Shown one piece after another: positions 50,063 through 54,735 of a stretch of DNA of 64,000 nucleotides. The stretch covers positions 127,121,076 through 127,185,075 of the forward strand of contig BTPG01000002.1 of NCBI GenBank assembly GCA_036245525.1, given 5' to 3'. The stretch's first letter is position 1, and every line of letters begins with the position of its first letter. Under the pieces are notes generated by a model. The model searched no databases and was not told the origin of the DNA. It saw only the letters and a program-made list of their open reading frames with translations. The position numbers were made by a program, and so were the translations under genes. Source of the DNA: Semisulcospira habei (taxonomy: Eukaryota > Mollusca > Gastropoda > Semisulcospiridae).

Positions 50063-50982
50063 AGCTGCTTTGTAACTGTGTTTGGGGCAGGTATTTGTTG
50101 GTTTTACTCCAATGTTTCATTTGGCACTCTCCTCAACCCTTCCTATTTCAAATATTGATTTTTGTTGTAGGAAACAGATGATTGTGCAGTTGCATTGTAC
50201 TTGTTATTGTTTGTTTTTAGGCACTGCGTATATTCTCTTTGGCTTTGTCATCTACAGGGTCTTGGACTTGCAGTTCTGTCAGATGTGGATATGAAACGAT
50301 CAGAGCAAATTTACTGGGAGGAGTTTTTAGAAGTTGCTGATGCACAAGGCGCAATTGCTAATGCACCCGTGGCAAATGAAGGTAGCTCAGCTGCCAGTCG
50401 ACCACCTTGTCCACTCGGCCAACGGTACTGTACACAGTACTGCTGGATGCATGCACAGGGGGTTAACTCATTCGAGATGTGCTGTCTCCGGATACGCGGC
50501 TTATGCCACGTATCTGGAGGAGGCACGTCTTGAATGAGTTAATATGCCATTTAACCTCTTCACTGCCAGACACATTGTTTTTGTTTAATTATATGTAATG
50601 GTAAAGTTAATGCCAAGTTTCCCAGCCATCAAAGGAAAATGATCACAGTGGTTTCAGCAAGAGGCGTGGATCCGCCTGGTTTCAACAACTGTGGGGTCTC
50701 ATGAGGATCTATACTTCTGGCTTTTGTTTTGTTTTTGGCAGTGAAAGGGTTAAAAGGAATTCTGTTTATCCAGTATTTTCCAAAAATTCTGATGATCCAG
50801 TATTTTCTGTAGCTGCGATCTGCCGTCTACCTTGCCTGCTTTCAGTGTTTTCTGTTGCTTGTAATCTCCGCAGGACTTGGGATTTCAAGTTTTGTCAGAT
50901 GTTGATATGAAAGAAACAGAGCGTGTGTACTGGGAGGAAACACTGATGATGGAAGGTGCCCTTCCACCAAACGTCTTCGCAG
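20852..50982 (+). CDS. TEP/CD109/alpha-2-macroglobulin-like gene, N-terminal half (exons 1-16 plus three alternative bait exons; 3' end outside window)
   Basis: Secreted thioester-containing proteins of the A2M/C3/CD109 family trap proteases or opsonise microbes; this assignment rests on family motifs. Exons joined by GT/AG introns with consistent phases give about 640 codons: an 18-residue signal peptide (MWLSLLVLSLVLLDQCQA), MG1, the MG1/MG2 junction motif FIQTDKTIYKAGQM near residue 118-131, MG3 from PPKAELTV near 212, MG4 with AKIADPDGSPL near 344, MG5 with VVSRGNIQVAG near 468, and MG6 with LLGVDKSIILLEG near 575. An RARR site at 619-622 precedes the bait. Three homologous exons then encode alternative bait starts. 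No anaphylatoxin, CUB, thioester or receptor-binding segment is in the window, so A2M, CD109 and insect-type TEP cannot be separated. Exons are G+C-richer than the AT-rich introns, which are filled with transposons. Family sure; exact orthology unknown. Confidence 0.9.
20905..21944. other. TEP intron 1, first part
   Basis: AT-rich, with no exon or named repeat recognised. The ORF at 21197-21553 has no family pattern. Confidence 0.4.
21945..22192. repeat. Palindromic MITE, family B
   Basis: Hairpin agttcaagggtggtgcca / tggcaccacccttgaact with a perfect aatagcttggcgcct centre; the right end is gataaggg-TTAA. Confidence 0.9.
22212..22384. repeat. Imperfect long hairpin next to TEP exon 2
   Basis: Outer arms ttatgagttaggctttgcc / ggcaaagtttaattcataa and inner arms ggttcttgtcacctgg / ctaggtgtcaagaacc. 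It ends 31 bp before the exon 2 acceptor. Confidence 0.75.
22416..22576 (+). CDS. TEP exon 2: MG1 beginning
   Basis: Acceptor ttacag, donor gtgagt. It encodes YVALAPTEFHPGWKYMVQV, the first beta strands of MG1, where this family has a P-x-x-hydrophobic-G pattern (residues 18-71). It enters in phase 2 and leaves in phase 1. An imperfect hairpin repeat ends 31 bp before the acceptor. Confidence 0.9.
22781..22855. repeat. Palindromic element, family E
   Basis: TTAA-cccattggagatgtgccg and cggcacgtctccaatgag-TTAA. The second copy is at 50463-50542. Confidence 0.85.
23695..23814. repeat. Palindromic MITE, family B variant
   Basis: aaccatgatagttcaaggg-type arms: tgaccatgatagttcaag and aaactatcatggttgatc, right end tatggg-TTAA, 29 bp before exon 3. 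A TTAAcccattgc at 23261 may be its displaced left end. Confidence 0.7.
23844..24023 (+). CDS. TEP exon 3: rest of MG1 and MG1/MG2 junction
   Basis: Acceptor tttcag, donor gtcagt. Residues 72-131. It ends with FIQTDKTIYKAGQM, the most recognisable motif of the A2M/TEP/C3 N-terminus. NST at about residue 105 is a possible N-glycosylation site. A palindromic MITE ends 29 bp before the acceptor. Confidence 0.95.
24445..24518. repeat. Palindromic element, family C
   Basis: TTAAccctttttgtc...caaagggTTAA ends with acgattcctgcaggaat at the centre. It ends 29 bp before exon 4. Confidence 0.85.
24548..24618 (+). CDS. TEP exon 4: MG2 start
   Basis: Acceptor attgcag, donor gtaagt. It encodes VQFRVLSVDKDLKPEM, continuing the junction motif into MG2 as in all family members. 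It is a 71-nt exon, phase 1 in and phase 0 out, squeezed between a palindromic element ending 29 bp upstream and another starting 18 bp downstream. Confidence 0.93.
24637..24756. repeat. Palindromic MITE, family B, left part and broken core
   Basis: TTAAcccttttcacccatt, ataaatttgac and cttggcgccttgaactaaaa show a core lacking one arm. It starts 18 bp after the exon 4 donor and is cut by the SINE tail at 24757. Confidence 0.75.
24757..24860 (-). mobile_element. SINE 3'-end fragment
   Basis: (AAT)n, then agcatttatatcgcgcc and tctaagcgtgttac, the reverse complement of the SINE tail also seen at 15682 and 60549. Confidence 0.6.
24959..25170. repeat. 50-bp tandem repeat, four units
   Basis: cacgatggtgctacacagtc recurs at 24961, 25011, 25061 and about 25108 (period 49-50) with substitutions. 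It lies directly before the LINE tail. Confidence 0.85.
25171..25633 (+). pseudogene. LINE reverse transcriptase C-terminus, 5'-truncated
   Basis: An open 150-codon stretch: VLLYGAETWRLTK, FMNSCLRRILKIHWPEKI, RRWGWIGHSLRKP and GKRKRGRPRNSWRQDLQA are the conserved C-terminal blocks of an animal non-LTR retrotransposon RT. Termination is followed by an (AAGT)n 3' tail, which fixes the 3' end. It is better preserved than the LINEs at 3-10 kb, so younger. Confidence 0.88.
25631..26642 (+). mobile_element. hAT-like DNA transposon remnant nested in the LINE tail
   Basis: Perfect 14-bp terminal inverted repeats cagagcatggaatt (25631) and aattccatgctctg (to 26642). Both flanks are aagtaagt from the LINE tail, compatible with an 8-bp hAT duplication. 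A broken ORF starts MAKRKY near 25868 and in another frame gives IWRWTWLEKSV and KLAACGQAYCRELC, resembling a BED-type zinc-finger N-terminus. The catalytic part is absent. Confidence 0.75.
26711..26780. repeat. Palindromic element, family F
   Basis: TTAAcccccttgtgcatgta and ttgcatgcactagagggtta. Confidence 0.65.
26985..27139. repeat. Palindromic MITE, family A, core deleted
   Basis: TTAA-cccatttagcccc / ggggctaaatggg-TTAA and caggagatggattgaccatg / catggtcaatccatctcctg; the inner gccagattagcttggcgcc core is replaced by attctatgttt. Confidence 0.88.
27200..27248 (+). CDS. TEP exon 5: MG2
   Basis: A small 49-nt exon, acceptor tttcag, donor gtaagt. It encodes NPKGSKLAIFKSGVPK, matching the family pattern D/N-P-x-G-N/S-x-hydrophobic in MG2. 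Phase 0 in, phase 1 out. Confidence 0.9.
27532..27605 (+). CDS. TEP exon 6: MG2
   Basis: Acceptor ttacag, donor gtaagc. It encodes YVFEGNYSFAEFPDLGQW, then SLTAKTA, the MG2 strand pair with the family's P-x-x-G-x-W element. Phase 1 in, phase 0 out. A 140-bp hairpin element starts about 9 bp after the donor. Confidence 0.92.
27614..27760. repeat. Hairpin element next to the exon 6 donor
   Basis: Ends tactgaggagcaaaagaaat and atttctttggctcctcagta are reverse complements, with a second inner repeat of gtttccgatgattccca. It begins about 9 bp after the exon 6 splice donor. Confidence 0.88.
27761..29453. other. TEP intron 6, unassigned
   Basis: Scattered family-D fragments (gattctcatgggcc 28723, agatcctcatggcgcc 28859). 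Poly-C at 28659-28671. No exon seen. Confidence 0.4.
29454..29525. repeat. Palindromic element, family C, right end lost
   Basis: TTAAccctttcgttgttagt and tgattcctgcaggaatca; the right terminus is truncated against a family-A copy. Confidence 0.7.
29536..29700. repeat. Palindromic MITE, family A, left end lost
   Basis: Hairpin taccagattagcctggcacc / agctaatctggcacca and right end gggctaaatgggttga, 51 bp before exon 7. Confidence 0.8.
29752..29797 (+). CDS. TEP exon 7: MG2/MG3 boundary
   Basis: A 46-nt exon, acceptor tttcag, donor gtaagt. It encodes TNEVLQSLTFKVDEY, the last MG2 strand, where the family has F-x-V-x-E-Y/F. Phase 0 in, phase 1 out. Confidence 0.9.
29891..30098. repeat. Palindromic MITE, family B
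   Basis: TTAAcccatttcatactgat ... cagcctcaggaagtaatggg arms around the gttcaaggg-type hairpin with ggtgcctcggcgc centre. Confidence 0.85.
30340..30433 (+). CDS. TEP exon 8: MG3 start
   Basis: Acceptor ttgcag, donor gtaagt. It encodes VPPKAELTVAVTPGYIIS, the conserved MG3 opening (V-L-P-K-F-x-V in relatives). Phase 1 in, phase 2 out. Confidence 0.92.
30538..30757. repeat. Palindromic MITE, family B
   Basis: TTAAcccttttcatcctgat and cctcaggatgtaataagTTAA; core attggcgcctgaggcgccaa. Confidence 0.88.
30762..30850. repeat. Poly-C / poly-A low-complexity tract
   Basis: C-rich run to 30807, then A and GAAA repeats. Confidence 0.95.
31025..31239. repeat. Palindromic MITE, family A
   Basis: TTAA both ends; inner arms gattgaccatgataattcaa / ttgaattatcatggtcaatc; core gcttggcctgaaggcgcc. 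It ends 22 bp before exon 9. Confidence 0.9.
31262..31337 (+). CDS. TEP exon 9: MG3
   Basis: Acceptor tttcag, donor gtagtg. It encodes KYTYGKGLMGDYVITIEG; YTYGK is a family hallmark of MG3. Phase 2 in, phase 0 out. A TTAA-flanked MITE ends 22 bp upstream, so it supplies most of the upstream intron end. Confidence 0.92.
31517..31727. repeat. Palindromic MITE, family D
   Basis: TTAAccccatcgctgcggag / cgggcagtgaaggggTTAA ends with core catgagcccccgcaactgca. Confidence 0.75.
31789..32007. repeat. Palindromic MITE, family B
   Basis: TTAAcccataacatcctgag / cgggatgaaaaggg-TTAA; core agcttggcgcctcaggaggc. It ends 53 bp before exon 10. Confidence 0.88.
32061..32285 (+). CDS. TEP exon 10: end of MG3 and start of MG4
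   Basis: Acceptor aacag, donor gtaaat. 75 codons in phase 0 (residues 269-343). Visible elements are RFGSGNIPIKVAVTDETG and YRTGMGLHIV, the latter in the place of the family's F-x-P-G-x-x-hydrophobic element at the MG4 start. A degraded DIRS element lies in the following intron. Confidence 0.92.
32416..32606. repeat. DIRS left inverted terminal repeat (old copy)
   Basis: It includes accgatgacatgactttat and the reverse complement of the right arm. Confidence 0.85.
35727..36008 (+). pseudogene. DIRS reverse transcriptase remnant
   Basis: YAFSLDIRPYLQVPMRSA is RT motif A region (x-S-L-D-x-x-x-x-Y-x-x-V-P) and FLDDLLLRTLDAT contains the RT catalytic L-D-D with DIRS-like downstream context. It parallels ISLDLSDAYLHVP and YLDDLLLRN in the 51-58 kb copy. 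Confidence 0.8.
36790..37080 (+). pseudogene. DIRS post-RNase H region remnant
   Basis: GVALVDLFATRWNHQLPPTC parallels VDLFATRWNNQLPVYVSP of the younger copy. Reading continues in broken frames toward YAYPP-like sequence. Confidence 0.7.
37840..38030 (+). pseudogene. DIRS tyrosine recombinase remnant
   Basis: FDRNCAVIHIVAAGGWQA and STFACFYLGDLAGQRDS match the recombinase C-terminus of the younger copy (VAAGGWRS and FARFYLRDL), keeping the tyrosine. Confidence 0.8.
38130..38483. repeat. DIRS internal complementary region and right inverted terminal repeat (old copy)
   Basis: 38130-38225 carries gtcatgtcatcggtaatg and, facing it, cttaccgatgacatgac; 38272-38483 is the right arm. Confidence 0.85.
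38815..39020. repeat. Palindromic MITE, family A
   Basis: TTAA both ends; core cagattagcttggcgccatc / aggcgccaagctaatctg. It ends 29 bp before exon 11. Confidence 0.9.
39050..39247 (+). CDS. TEP exon 11: MG4
   Basis: Acceptor cctcag, donor gtgatt. 66 codons in phase 0 (residues 344-409), beginning AKIADPDGSPLSPALL, which continues exon 10 as in the family (V-x-D-P-D/N-G-x-P). NST near the end is a possible glycosylation site. A TTAA-flanked MITE ends 29 bp before the acceptor. Confidence 0.93.
39277..39410. repeat. Degenerate family A/B MITE fragments
   Basis: cagccctgatgcactacc, attatagctcaagggtgcca, then catgatagctcaaggatggc. Confidence 0.55.
39751..40089 (+). pseudogene. Zinc-finger (BED/C2H2-like) protein fragment of the hAT-like element
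   Basis: An ATG gives MAWRKR and then a TGA; the same frame continues with HESGDERESEEKRGKV, KTPQKFLREYSERFKE and then HCNVCRREFSIAHSG ... IQRHLDSAGH, a C-x2-C...H-x-H finger of the kind found at the N-terminus of hAT-type transposases. It ends at a stop at 40087-40089. The early stop and lack of a catalytic core point to a dead copy. Confidence 0.65.
40073..40402. repeat. Tandem repeat, 106-110 bp, three units
   Basis: gtgttag-gata-ggtaaga, gtacaatatctagt, gatgttgaagtatgacac and cagtgtgcatttgt recur at 40073, 40179 and 40289. Confidence 0.9.
40610..41375 (-). repeat. Dispersed repeat R1, second copy, inverted
   Basis: Reverse-complement relative of 7000-7325 and 7746-8240. Includes ccaacaatattttattgcag (versus caatattgttggaac at 8154), the atgcattgta-type tandem units (40700-40870) and gaataacacaaccacaaac (41344). 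Confidence 0.65.
41375..41500. repeat. Palindromic MITE, family B, right half
   Basis: cagcttggcgc / gaggtgccaagctg and caccacccgtgaactatcac. Confidence 0.6.
41552..41751. repeat. Palindromic MITE, family B
   Basis: caacccatatcatactgagg ... gataagggTTAA; core aatagcttggcatttagagg. Confidence 0.85.
41837..41945. repeat. Degenerate family A/B MITE
   Basis: gacctggacagttctaggat, ccagattaac, cccttgaactatcatggct. Confidence 0.5.
42027..42122 (+). CDS. TEP exon 12: MG4/MG5
   Basis: Acceptor ttgtag, donor gtgagt. 32 codons in phase 0 (residues 410-441), encoding VDLIGSSYSFQTSVQKFL. This is less conserved and is placed by phase, splice sites and order. Confidence 0.8.
42491..42584. repeat. Palindromic element, family C
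   Basis: TTAAccctgtgcgtgtcggt / actgacatgcaaagggctaa; centre gatgattcctacaggaatca. Confidence 0.85.
42727..43205 (+). mobile_element. PIF/Harbinger-like non-autonomous element
   Basis: Inverted ends ggccccgctacaca-gcccgg and ccggctcgtgtggcggggcc. An ORF (42851-43150) includes FDSDDDVLALSAVLHHIR, resembling the acidic start of Harbinger-type proteins. TSD unclear (ttta versus tttt). Superfamily is inference. Confidence 0.55.
43360..43437 (+). CDS. TEP exon 13: MG5
   Basis: Acceptor gcatag, donor gtaagt. 26 codons in phase 0 (residues 442-467), encoding TLTVGQMMKFSVETSS and FIFYV, in line with the family pattern of V-G-x-x-hydrophobic-x-F-x-V followed by F-x-Y-x-V. Confidence 0.88.
43538..43691. 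repeat. Near-perfect palindrome with TTAA ends (family H)
   Basis: TTAAcatactcagcctgggt, catgtgacgaaacaaccctg / catggttgttttgtcacatg, and gggctgagtaagTTAA. It shares the caagggtggtgc core with family B but has different outer arms. Confidence 0.85.
44365..44565 (+). CDS. TEP exon 14: MG5
   Basis: Acceptor cctcag, donor gtgaga. 67 codons in phase 0 (residues 468-534). VVSRGNIQVAG and CPKGRLLVYGL match the family's S-R-G-x-I and P-x-x-R-L-L-V-Y elements; ELKLSHCQDKK near the end is the conserved single-cysteine strand. Confidence 0.95.
44611..44761. repeat. Palindromic MITE, family D
   Basis: TTAAcccctaaactgctgag / ctcagcagtgaaagggttga; core gttcttcatgagcccctgtg. Confidence 0.8.
44824..44985. 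repeat. Palindromic MITE, family B with a family D right end
   Basis: Left end ttgaccctttcatcatgat and core cagcttggcgcctgaggcgc are family B; the right end cggcagtaaaggggtgaa is family D-like. Confidence 0.75.
45515..45703 (+). CDS. TEP exon 15: MG6
   Basis: Acceptor tccag, donor gtcagc. 63 codons in phase 0 (residues 535-597). It ends DVYLLGVDKSIILLEGDN, the conserved MG6 V-D-K/R-S-x-hydrophobic-L-L element of this family. NAS is a possible glycosylation site. Confidence 0.95.
45820..45960. repeat. Palindromic MITE, family B, partial
   Basis: gattatgatagatcaagggt and cagctattctggcaccaccc. Confidence 0.75.
45995..46225. repeat. Palindromic MITE, family B
   Basis: TTAAtccttttcagcctgat / tcagcctcaggatgtagtgg-gTTAA; the core is interrupted by ttcaggtgggaattacaat. 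Confidence 0.8.
46304..46517. repeat. Palindromic MITE, family A
   Basis: cccattcagccctg / caggctgaatgag; core cagattagcttggcgcctgt. Confidence 0.88.
46808..47021. repeat. Palindromic MITE, family A
   Basis: TTAA both ends; cttttagccccacagg / ggggctaaaaggg; core ggcttggcgccttcaggc. It ends 51 bp before exon 16. Confidence 0.9.
47073..47201 (+). CDS. TEP exon 16: MG6 loop before the bait, with RARR site
   Basis: Acceptor tttcag, donor gtggga. 43 codons in phase 0 (residues 598-640). MARARRSIMPW contains R-x-R-R (residues 619-622), a furin-type motif in a Gln/Asn/Pro-rich, probably exposed stretch. The exon leaves phase 0, which all three following exons accept. Confidence 0.88.
47304..47476. 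repeat. Palindromic element, family C, with a 27-bp triplication at its centre
   Basis: TTAAccctttaggtgttggt / cgacacccaaagggTTAA. The central gcaggaataacaacaccctg unit is repeated three times at 27-bp period from 47349. Confidence 0.88.
47810..47915. repeat. Family D fragment
   Basis: aagaggcatcgagtcc and atgtgtccctgcgatggcaa / agggactcatgagaatctgt. Confidence 0.55.
48375..48588. repeat. Palindromic MITE, family A
   Basis: TTAA left end, cattcagccccaaa; core gattagcttggcaccatcag / tggtgccaagctaatc-like. Confidence 0.88.
48781..48856 (+). CDS. TEP alternative bait-region exon 17a
   Basis: Acceptor ttccacag, donor gtgcct; 25 codons plus 1 nt (phase 0 in, 1 out). It encodes AAGLKFMTNLNITAPQR, matching the A2M/TEP element of form x-x-G-L-x-x-x-T-N/D-x-x-I that opens the bait region. 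It is homologous in position and pattern to the next two exons but shortest and most divergent. NIT is a possible glycosylation site. Confidence 0.82.
48892..49036. repeat. Palindromic element family F split by a family C copy
   Basis: F left part ttagccccttgtacatgca and right part agttgctgcatg flank a complete C element (48924-49003: TTAAccctttagccgttgat ... cagctaaagggtta). Confidence 0.7.
49032..49125. repeat. Palindromic element, family C
   Basis: taacccgttgtgtgtcagtg and ccaacactcaaagga; centre gatgattcctgtaggaatca. Confidence 0.82.
49315..49523. repeat. Palindromic MITE, family A
   Basis: TTAA both ends; core gatgagcttggcgcctgaag / gtgccaagctcatc. Its right TTAA is also the left TTAA of the next element. 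Confidence 0.88.
49520..49909. repeat. Palindromic MITE, family D, with a 96-bp internal triplication
   Basis: ggaacatggattcaaagtga recurs at 49584, 49680 and 49776; each unit has its own inverted repeat agaggtatagatcctcatga / tcatgaggttctatacctct. Ends TTAAcccgttgagttctagc and ctcaggactgaatggtTTAA-like. Confidence 0.88.
50002..50060. repeat. (GT)n microsatellite between bait exons
   Basis: About 55 bp of GT between exons 17a and 17b. Confidence 0.97.
50258..50381 (+). CDS. TEP alternative bait-region exon 17b
   Basis: Acceptor ctacag, donor gtagct; 41 codons plus 1 nt (phase 0 in, 1 out). It encodes GLGLAVLSDVDMKRSEQI, then an acidic tail with EEFLEVADAQG. It is clearly paralogous to exon 17c 490 bp downstream (shared LG, VLSDVDMK, YWEE). 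Splicing it in series with 17a or 17c would shift the frame. Confidence 0.85.
50463..50542. repeat. Palindromic element, family E
   Basis: TTAActcattcgagatgtgc / gcacgtcttgaatgagTTAA, between bait exons 17b and 17c. Confidence 0.85.
50551..50753. repeat. Palindromic MITE, family D
   Basis: TTAAcctcttcactgccaga / tttggcagtgaaagggTTAA; the core is decayed. Confidence 0.78.
50874..50982 (+). CDS. TEP alternative bait-region exon 17c
   Basis: Acceptor ctccgcag, donor gtagtt; 36 codons plus 1 nt (phase 0 in, 1 out). It encodes DLGFQVLSDVDMKETERV, then YWEETLMMEGALPP. The tail after YWEE differs fully from 17b, as expected if each exon sets a different protease-cleavable bait. No further copy of this pattern was seen to the window end. 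Confidence 0.85.
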
Positions 50983-51059
50983 GTAGTTTAGCTGTAAACA
51001 TGTATAACCCCTCCTTATGTATCTCCACAGTTGTTCTCTTTGCACGTATTTTTCTTTTA

Positions 51060-51172
51060 GTCCTCTGAAGACTGCATCCAGTTCAGGAGATAGATCAACC
51101 TAGATAGTTCAAGGATTGCCCTAGAATATCCGGGAGGAGCCAAGCTATTCTTATATAGGCCGTTTGACAGTA
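51060..51172. repeat. Degenerate family B MITE
   Basis: tagatcaacctagatagttc and agccaagctattctta. Confidence 0.5.
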
Positions 51173-51539
51173 GAGCGCACGTTTTTTTCCCAATATCTCC
51201 GCAAAGGAAGACTTTCCTGTACCACTTTAAGAACAAATATCATTTAATTACCACTTTAAAAACAAATATCATTTAGTGCCAATTGATCTGATGTGGGCTA
51301 TTTTTACCTAGCTCCTATGATTTGTTGATTTTGCAGTACAGTCTTAACAGTTGGGTGAGAAGACGAGAACTAGCCATTTTCAATGCCCTGGTAAAGCCCC
51401 TTGCAATATCAAGGTCAAGCATGCAGACTTTATGTACACCTATGCTGTTTCAGGTTTCATTCATGTGAAAATGGATCTTCTTATTCTGGGCTGAATATAT
51501 GTGGGGCACATTTAGGGCTGTAAAATTGGCAAAAAATCG

Positions 51540-51737
51540 GAATTTTGTTTTTTCAAAATACATTACTGATGGCATTACTATCTGGAATACACTCTATTGC
51601 CTATAGATTTCAGCAAAAGTTGTGTATAGCACACAACTGGGGAGGAGACACCGGGGATCCAAGCACTAGGGCCCCGGGTGGCCTCCCCTTACTACCCTAT
51701 CCCGGCGATCACAGGGTGACCTCGTCAGTTTCACTCA
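51540..51737. repeat. DIRS left inverted terminal repeat (younger copy)
   Basis: It opens ttttttcaaaatacattact and runs to gtcagtttcac. Confidence 0.88.
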
Positions 51738-53046
51738 TAGCTCGACCGGGGACGGTCGAGTTTTTGCCTTTCTCCGTTCTACGGGTTTTTTGTCTTCAGT
51801 GATTTTTTTACTTTGGGCTTGAATTGGAGTCGTTCGGTTCAGCCCTGGACTCACTACCTTCGTGGCTGTTCTTTTTCTTGGACTAGTTGTGAACTGTGCG
51901 CCGACCGGTTTTTACCGGCTCTGACTTTGTGAGCTTCACCCTTGGCTTTGTCCTTGGGGTTCGACGACGCACGTGACTTGTGCCCTGTATTGAGTGTGCA
52001 CGGTTCGACTGTTCTTCGCCTGCGTAGTGGCCTATGGCCTTATGGCTTCTTCTGTGTTGAAGACTTGCCTCCTTTGCGGGGACTTCCAGTGGCCGGACGA
52101 TGCCCACGACTCTTGCTTGCCGTGTTCGGGCTGTTCTTCGGACTGAAAGTGTGACGTTTGCGCCGCGTGGACGGAAGACCGGTGGTCGCGCATGTGGGAC
52201 TTCTACAGACGTGACCGGCCCCCTCGCCCGCTTCTGTCTCCCCGGGATCCTCCACTGGTGGACGTCATTCCCTCGGCGCTTCGGGCTCCTCTCCGCTCCG
52301 TCGTTCGGGCTGTCCCCTTCCTGTACCGTTACCTCGCAGGTTCTCCCTCCCCTCTCCGAGTCTTTGGAGCAGGGTAGGCGAGTTTCGGAGTCACGCTCCC
52401 CACGCTCTGCTTCGTTAGCGTGTGGCTTGAGCCCCATATCGTTTCCCACCCCCCGCTCTGCTTCGGGCGAGCGGTCTGGGAGAGCTGAGCGTTCGTCAGC
52501 CACCCCCGGCTCTAGGTCTCCGGAGCGGGGGCGGGTGACTGAACGCAAACATAAGAAAGAGAAAAAACGTGATAAGAAAAGCTCGCTCACGCACCGAGGC
52601 TTCGGAACGTGACTCGAGACCTTTAGTAATGCTGCCTCCCCGTTCCGTGTTTTCCGAACGGGCCCGGCAAGCTTCACTTTCATCCCCCCCTGCCCGCCCC
52701 GTCTCGCCTGGGCGGGCCCGGGGTGAGGTTGACACTCGCCCCCCACGCTCCGAGGCATCGGAGCGGGGGTCGCATGCGCATAAATTGTCCCCTCCCCGCT
52801 TCGCTTTGCCTGAGCGGGCTTGACGTGACCTTAGACTGTCCCCCCCCATCTCGTATCGACCAGATGGGCCCGGTGTGACTCGGACCCTCGTCCCCCTCGC
52901 TCCGAGGCTTCGGAGCTGGGGCCGCGGGCTCATAAATCGTCCCCTTCCCACTCCGCCTTTCCTGAGCGGGCTTGGCGTGACCCTAAACTGTTTCCCCCCC
53001 CCCCCCCCCCCCCCCCCCCGCCCCGTATCGACCAGGCGGGCCCGGT

Positions 53047-54735
53047 GTGACATCGTCGCGCGTCCTCCACACTCCGAGGCATCGGACGTGGGGCCGCGTG
53101 CCCGGTATTCGTCCCCTCCCCGCTCCGCCTTTCCTGAGCGGGCTAGGAGAGACACTTTGCGGTCCCCCCCCCCCCCCCCCCTCCCGCACCGGTTCTCCCA
53201 GGCGGGCCAGGGGTGACCAGACCACTTTGTCTGTATTCCAATCGCGGTTATGTCACTCACGTCGGCTTCCGCGTGCGGATCCCGACTTCGAGGTGGACCG
53301 TCGTTTTGCCACGGTCCCTCCGTCGCCGCGGCGCCCCTCTCTGCGTGCGTCGCGGGCAGCTACGTCTACCTCGCGCGCGGCGGTGCGGCGCTCTCGTAGC
53401 CACTTGCCCCTTTCGTCTTTTCCGCAAGAGGATCGGTTTTTGGAACCGGACGTCCTCAGCCTTCATCCGATGGATTCGGCCTCAGCGATCTTCTTGCAGG
53501 ACTCGGCGGCTGGATTTCCGTCCCGCCTTTCCGCTGTCTCGTCGGCCTCCGCCTCGTCAGACGTCGCCGGCCCCTCGCTCGGATCGCAGACGGTCCACGC
53601 CCTGGGTGAGGCATCCCGGCTTATCGCCAAGTACCTACCTCCCGACTTCTGTCCGCCTTCGCCTCCTCCGAAGAGACAGGCTTCGGCCATGGTCGACGCG
53701 CAGAGGCAAGTCAAGTGCCGCAAGTCCCTCCTGCAGCCAGCCAGCTTCGGGGACCTCACCGATGCTTTCTCCGCCCAGCTGCGAAACGACGCTTTCGGCG
53801 ACACGGGATTCTTTACCGCCGCTCGATGGCCTGTGGGAATCAACTTGAGCTTCCACCAGGCCTGGTACGCTGGACACTCCCAAGCCTTCGCCATCCCTCT
53901 TCTAGCGGTGGATGCGGCAGCCTTAGTGCAGGCGGGCGGCCGCAGACTGGTCCAGAACTCTTGGCCTCGGCCTCTCGACAGGATCGCCTCCTTAGCGCTG
54001 AACTCGCTGGCGTGTTCGGGATTCTTGAAACTGGCTACCCAGGCAGCCCTGCAGTGCCTACAGGATACTTGGGACCTGGAGGTTCAGTCCCCGCTCCGTG
54101 ACGTGCAGTCCATCCTGATAGCAGCCAACCGGGCCGCCTACCATTCCTCCGCCAACGCCATGGCAGCAGCTGCCAATTGCGACCTCTGGAGGCGGGATAC
54201 CCTTTTGCGCCTCTGCTCGGACGTTCCCTTGTCAGTAAAGACCCAGCTCCGTCAAGTCCCCTTAGGTGGTCCTCAGCTGTTCGGCGACACTTGGCAAACC
54301 GTAAAGGAATCTTCCAAGGACTTGTGGCCCAAGCCGGCATCTACCCCAGCCTCGACCCGCTTTCGCGCCCCCCGCCCGGCCGGGGGTCGTGTCCGGCGGT
54401 CTTTCAGGCCCTCCGTACTTCCAGTCGGATCTTCGCGAGGTCGGGCCCGTCCATTCCAGGCTTCTCAGGCCGGCCCTGCCCCTCGCCCTTCTTGGCCCCG
54501 CTGTGCCCGTAAATCGGGCCGCGGCCGGGCTCGTTCACTCGCCCCCACCACCGCCCCCGCCCTCAGTCCTCGGGTCTCCTGTCGGCGGGCGGCTGTCACT
54601 CTTCAGCGATCTTTGGAGATCGCTGTTCCCGGACGACCCATGGATTCTTTCCACGGTTACCTCAGGCCTGCAACTTTCGTTCCTGTCTCCTCCGCCTCTT
54701 CGCAGGTCACCCATGTGGACCCAGGAACCGCTTGA
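53047..54735 (+). CDS. DIRS gag-like ORF
   Basis: 562 codons are open in one frame; the true start may be further downstream, after the poly-C tracts (52989-53019, 53166-53180), since the first 100 residues are Ser/Arg/Pro low complexity. The middle part has ALNSLACSGFLKLATQAA and LSVKTQLRQVPLGGPQLF, typical of DIRS gag-like proteins; the end is Arg/Gly/Pro-rich and probably binds nucleic acid. It overlaps the RT ORF in another frame, as is common in DIRS. Function is inferred from position. Confidence 0.7.
   Translation: MTSSRVLHTPRHRTWGRVPGIRPLPAPPFLSGLGETLCGPPPPPPSRTGSPRRARGDQTTLSVFQSRLCHSRRLPRADPDFEVDRRFATVPPSPRRPSLRASRAATSTSRAAVRRSRSHLPLSSFPQEDRFLEPDVLSLHPMDSASAIFLQDSAAGFPSRLSAVSSASASSDVAGPSLGSQTVHALGEASRLIAKYLPPDFCPPSPPPKRQASAMVDAQRQVKCRKSLLQPASFGDLTDAFSAQLRNDAFGDTGFFTAARWPVGINLSFHQAWYAGHSQAFAIPLLAVDAAALVQAGGRRLVQNSWPRPLDRIASLALNSLACSGFLKLATQAALQCLQDTWDLEVQSPLRDVQSILIAANRAAYHSSANAMAAAANCDLWRRDTLLRLCSDVPLSVKTQLRQVPLGGPQLFGDTWQTVKESSKDLWPKPASTPASTRFRAPRPAGGRVRRSFRPSVLPVGSSRGRARPFQASQAGPAPRPSWPRCARKSGRGRARSLAPTTAPALSPRVSCRRAAVTLQRSLEIAVPGRPMDSFHGYLRPATFVPVSSASSQVTHVDPGTA

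Noticed and set aside
51883..53260. Long minus-strand ORFs (291 and 254 codons) in the DIRS element
   Set aside because: Arg/Gly/Ser low-complexity antisense of the GC-rich gag-like region; no family pattern.
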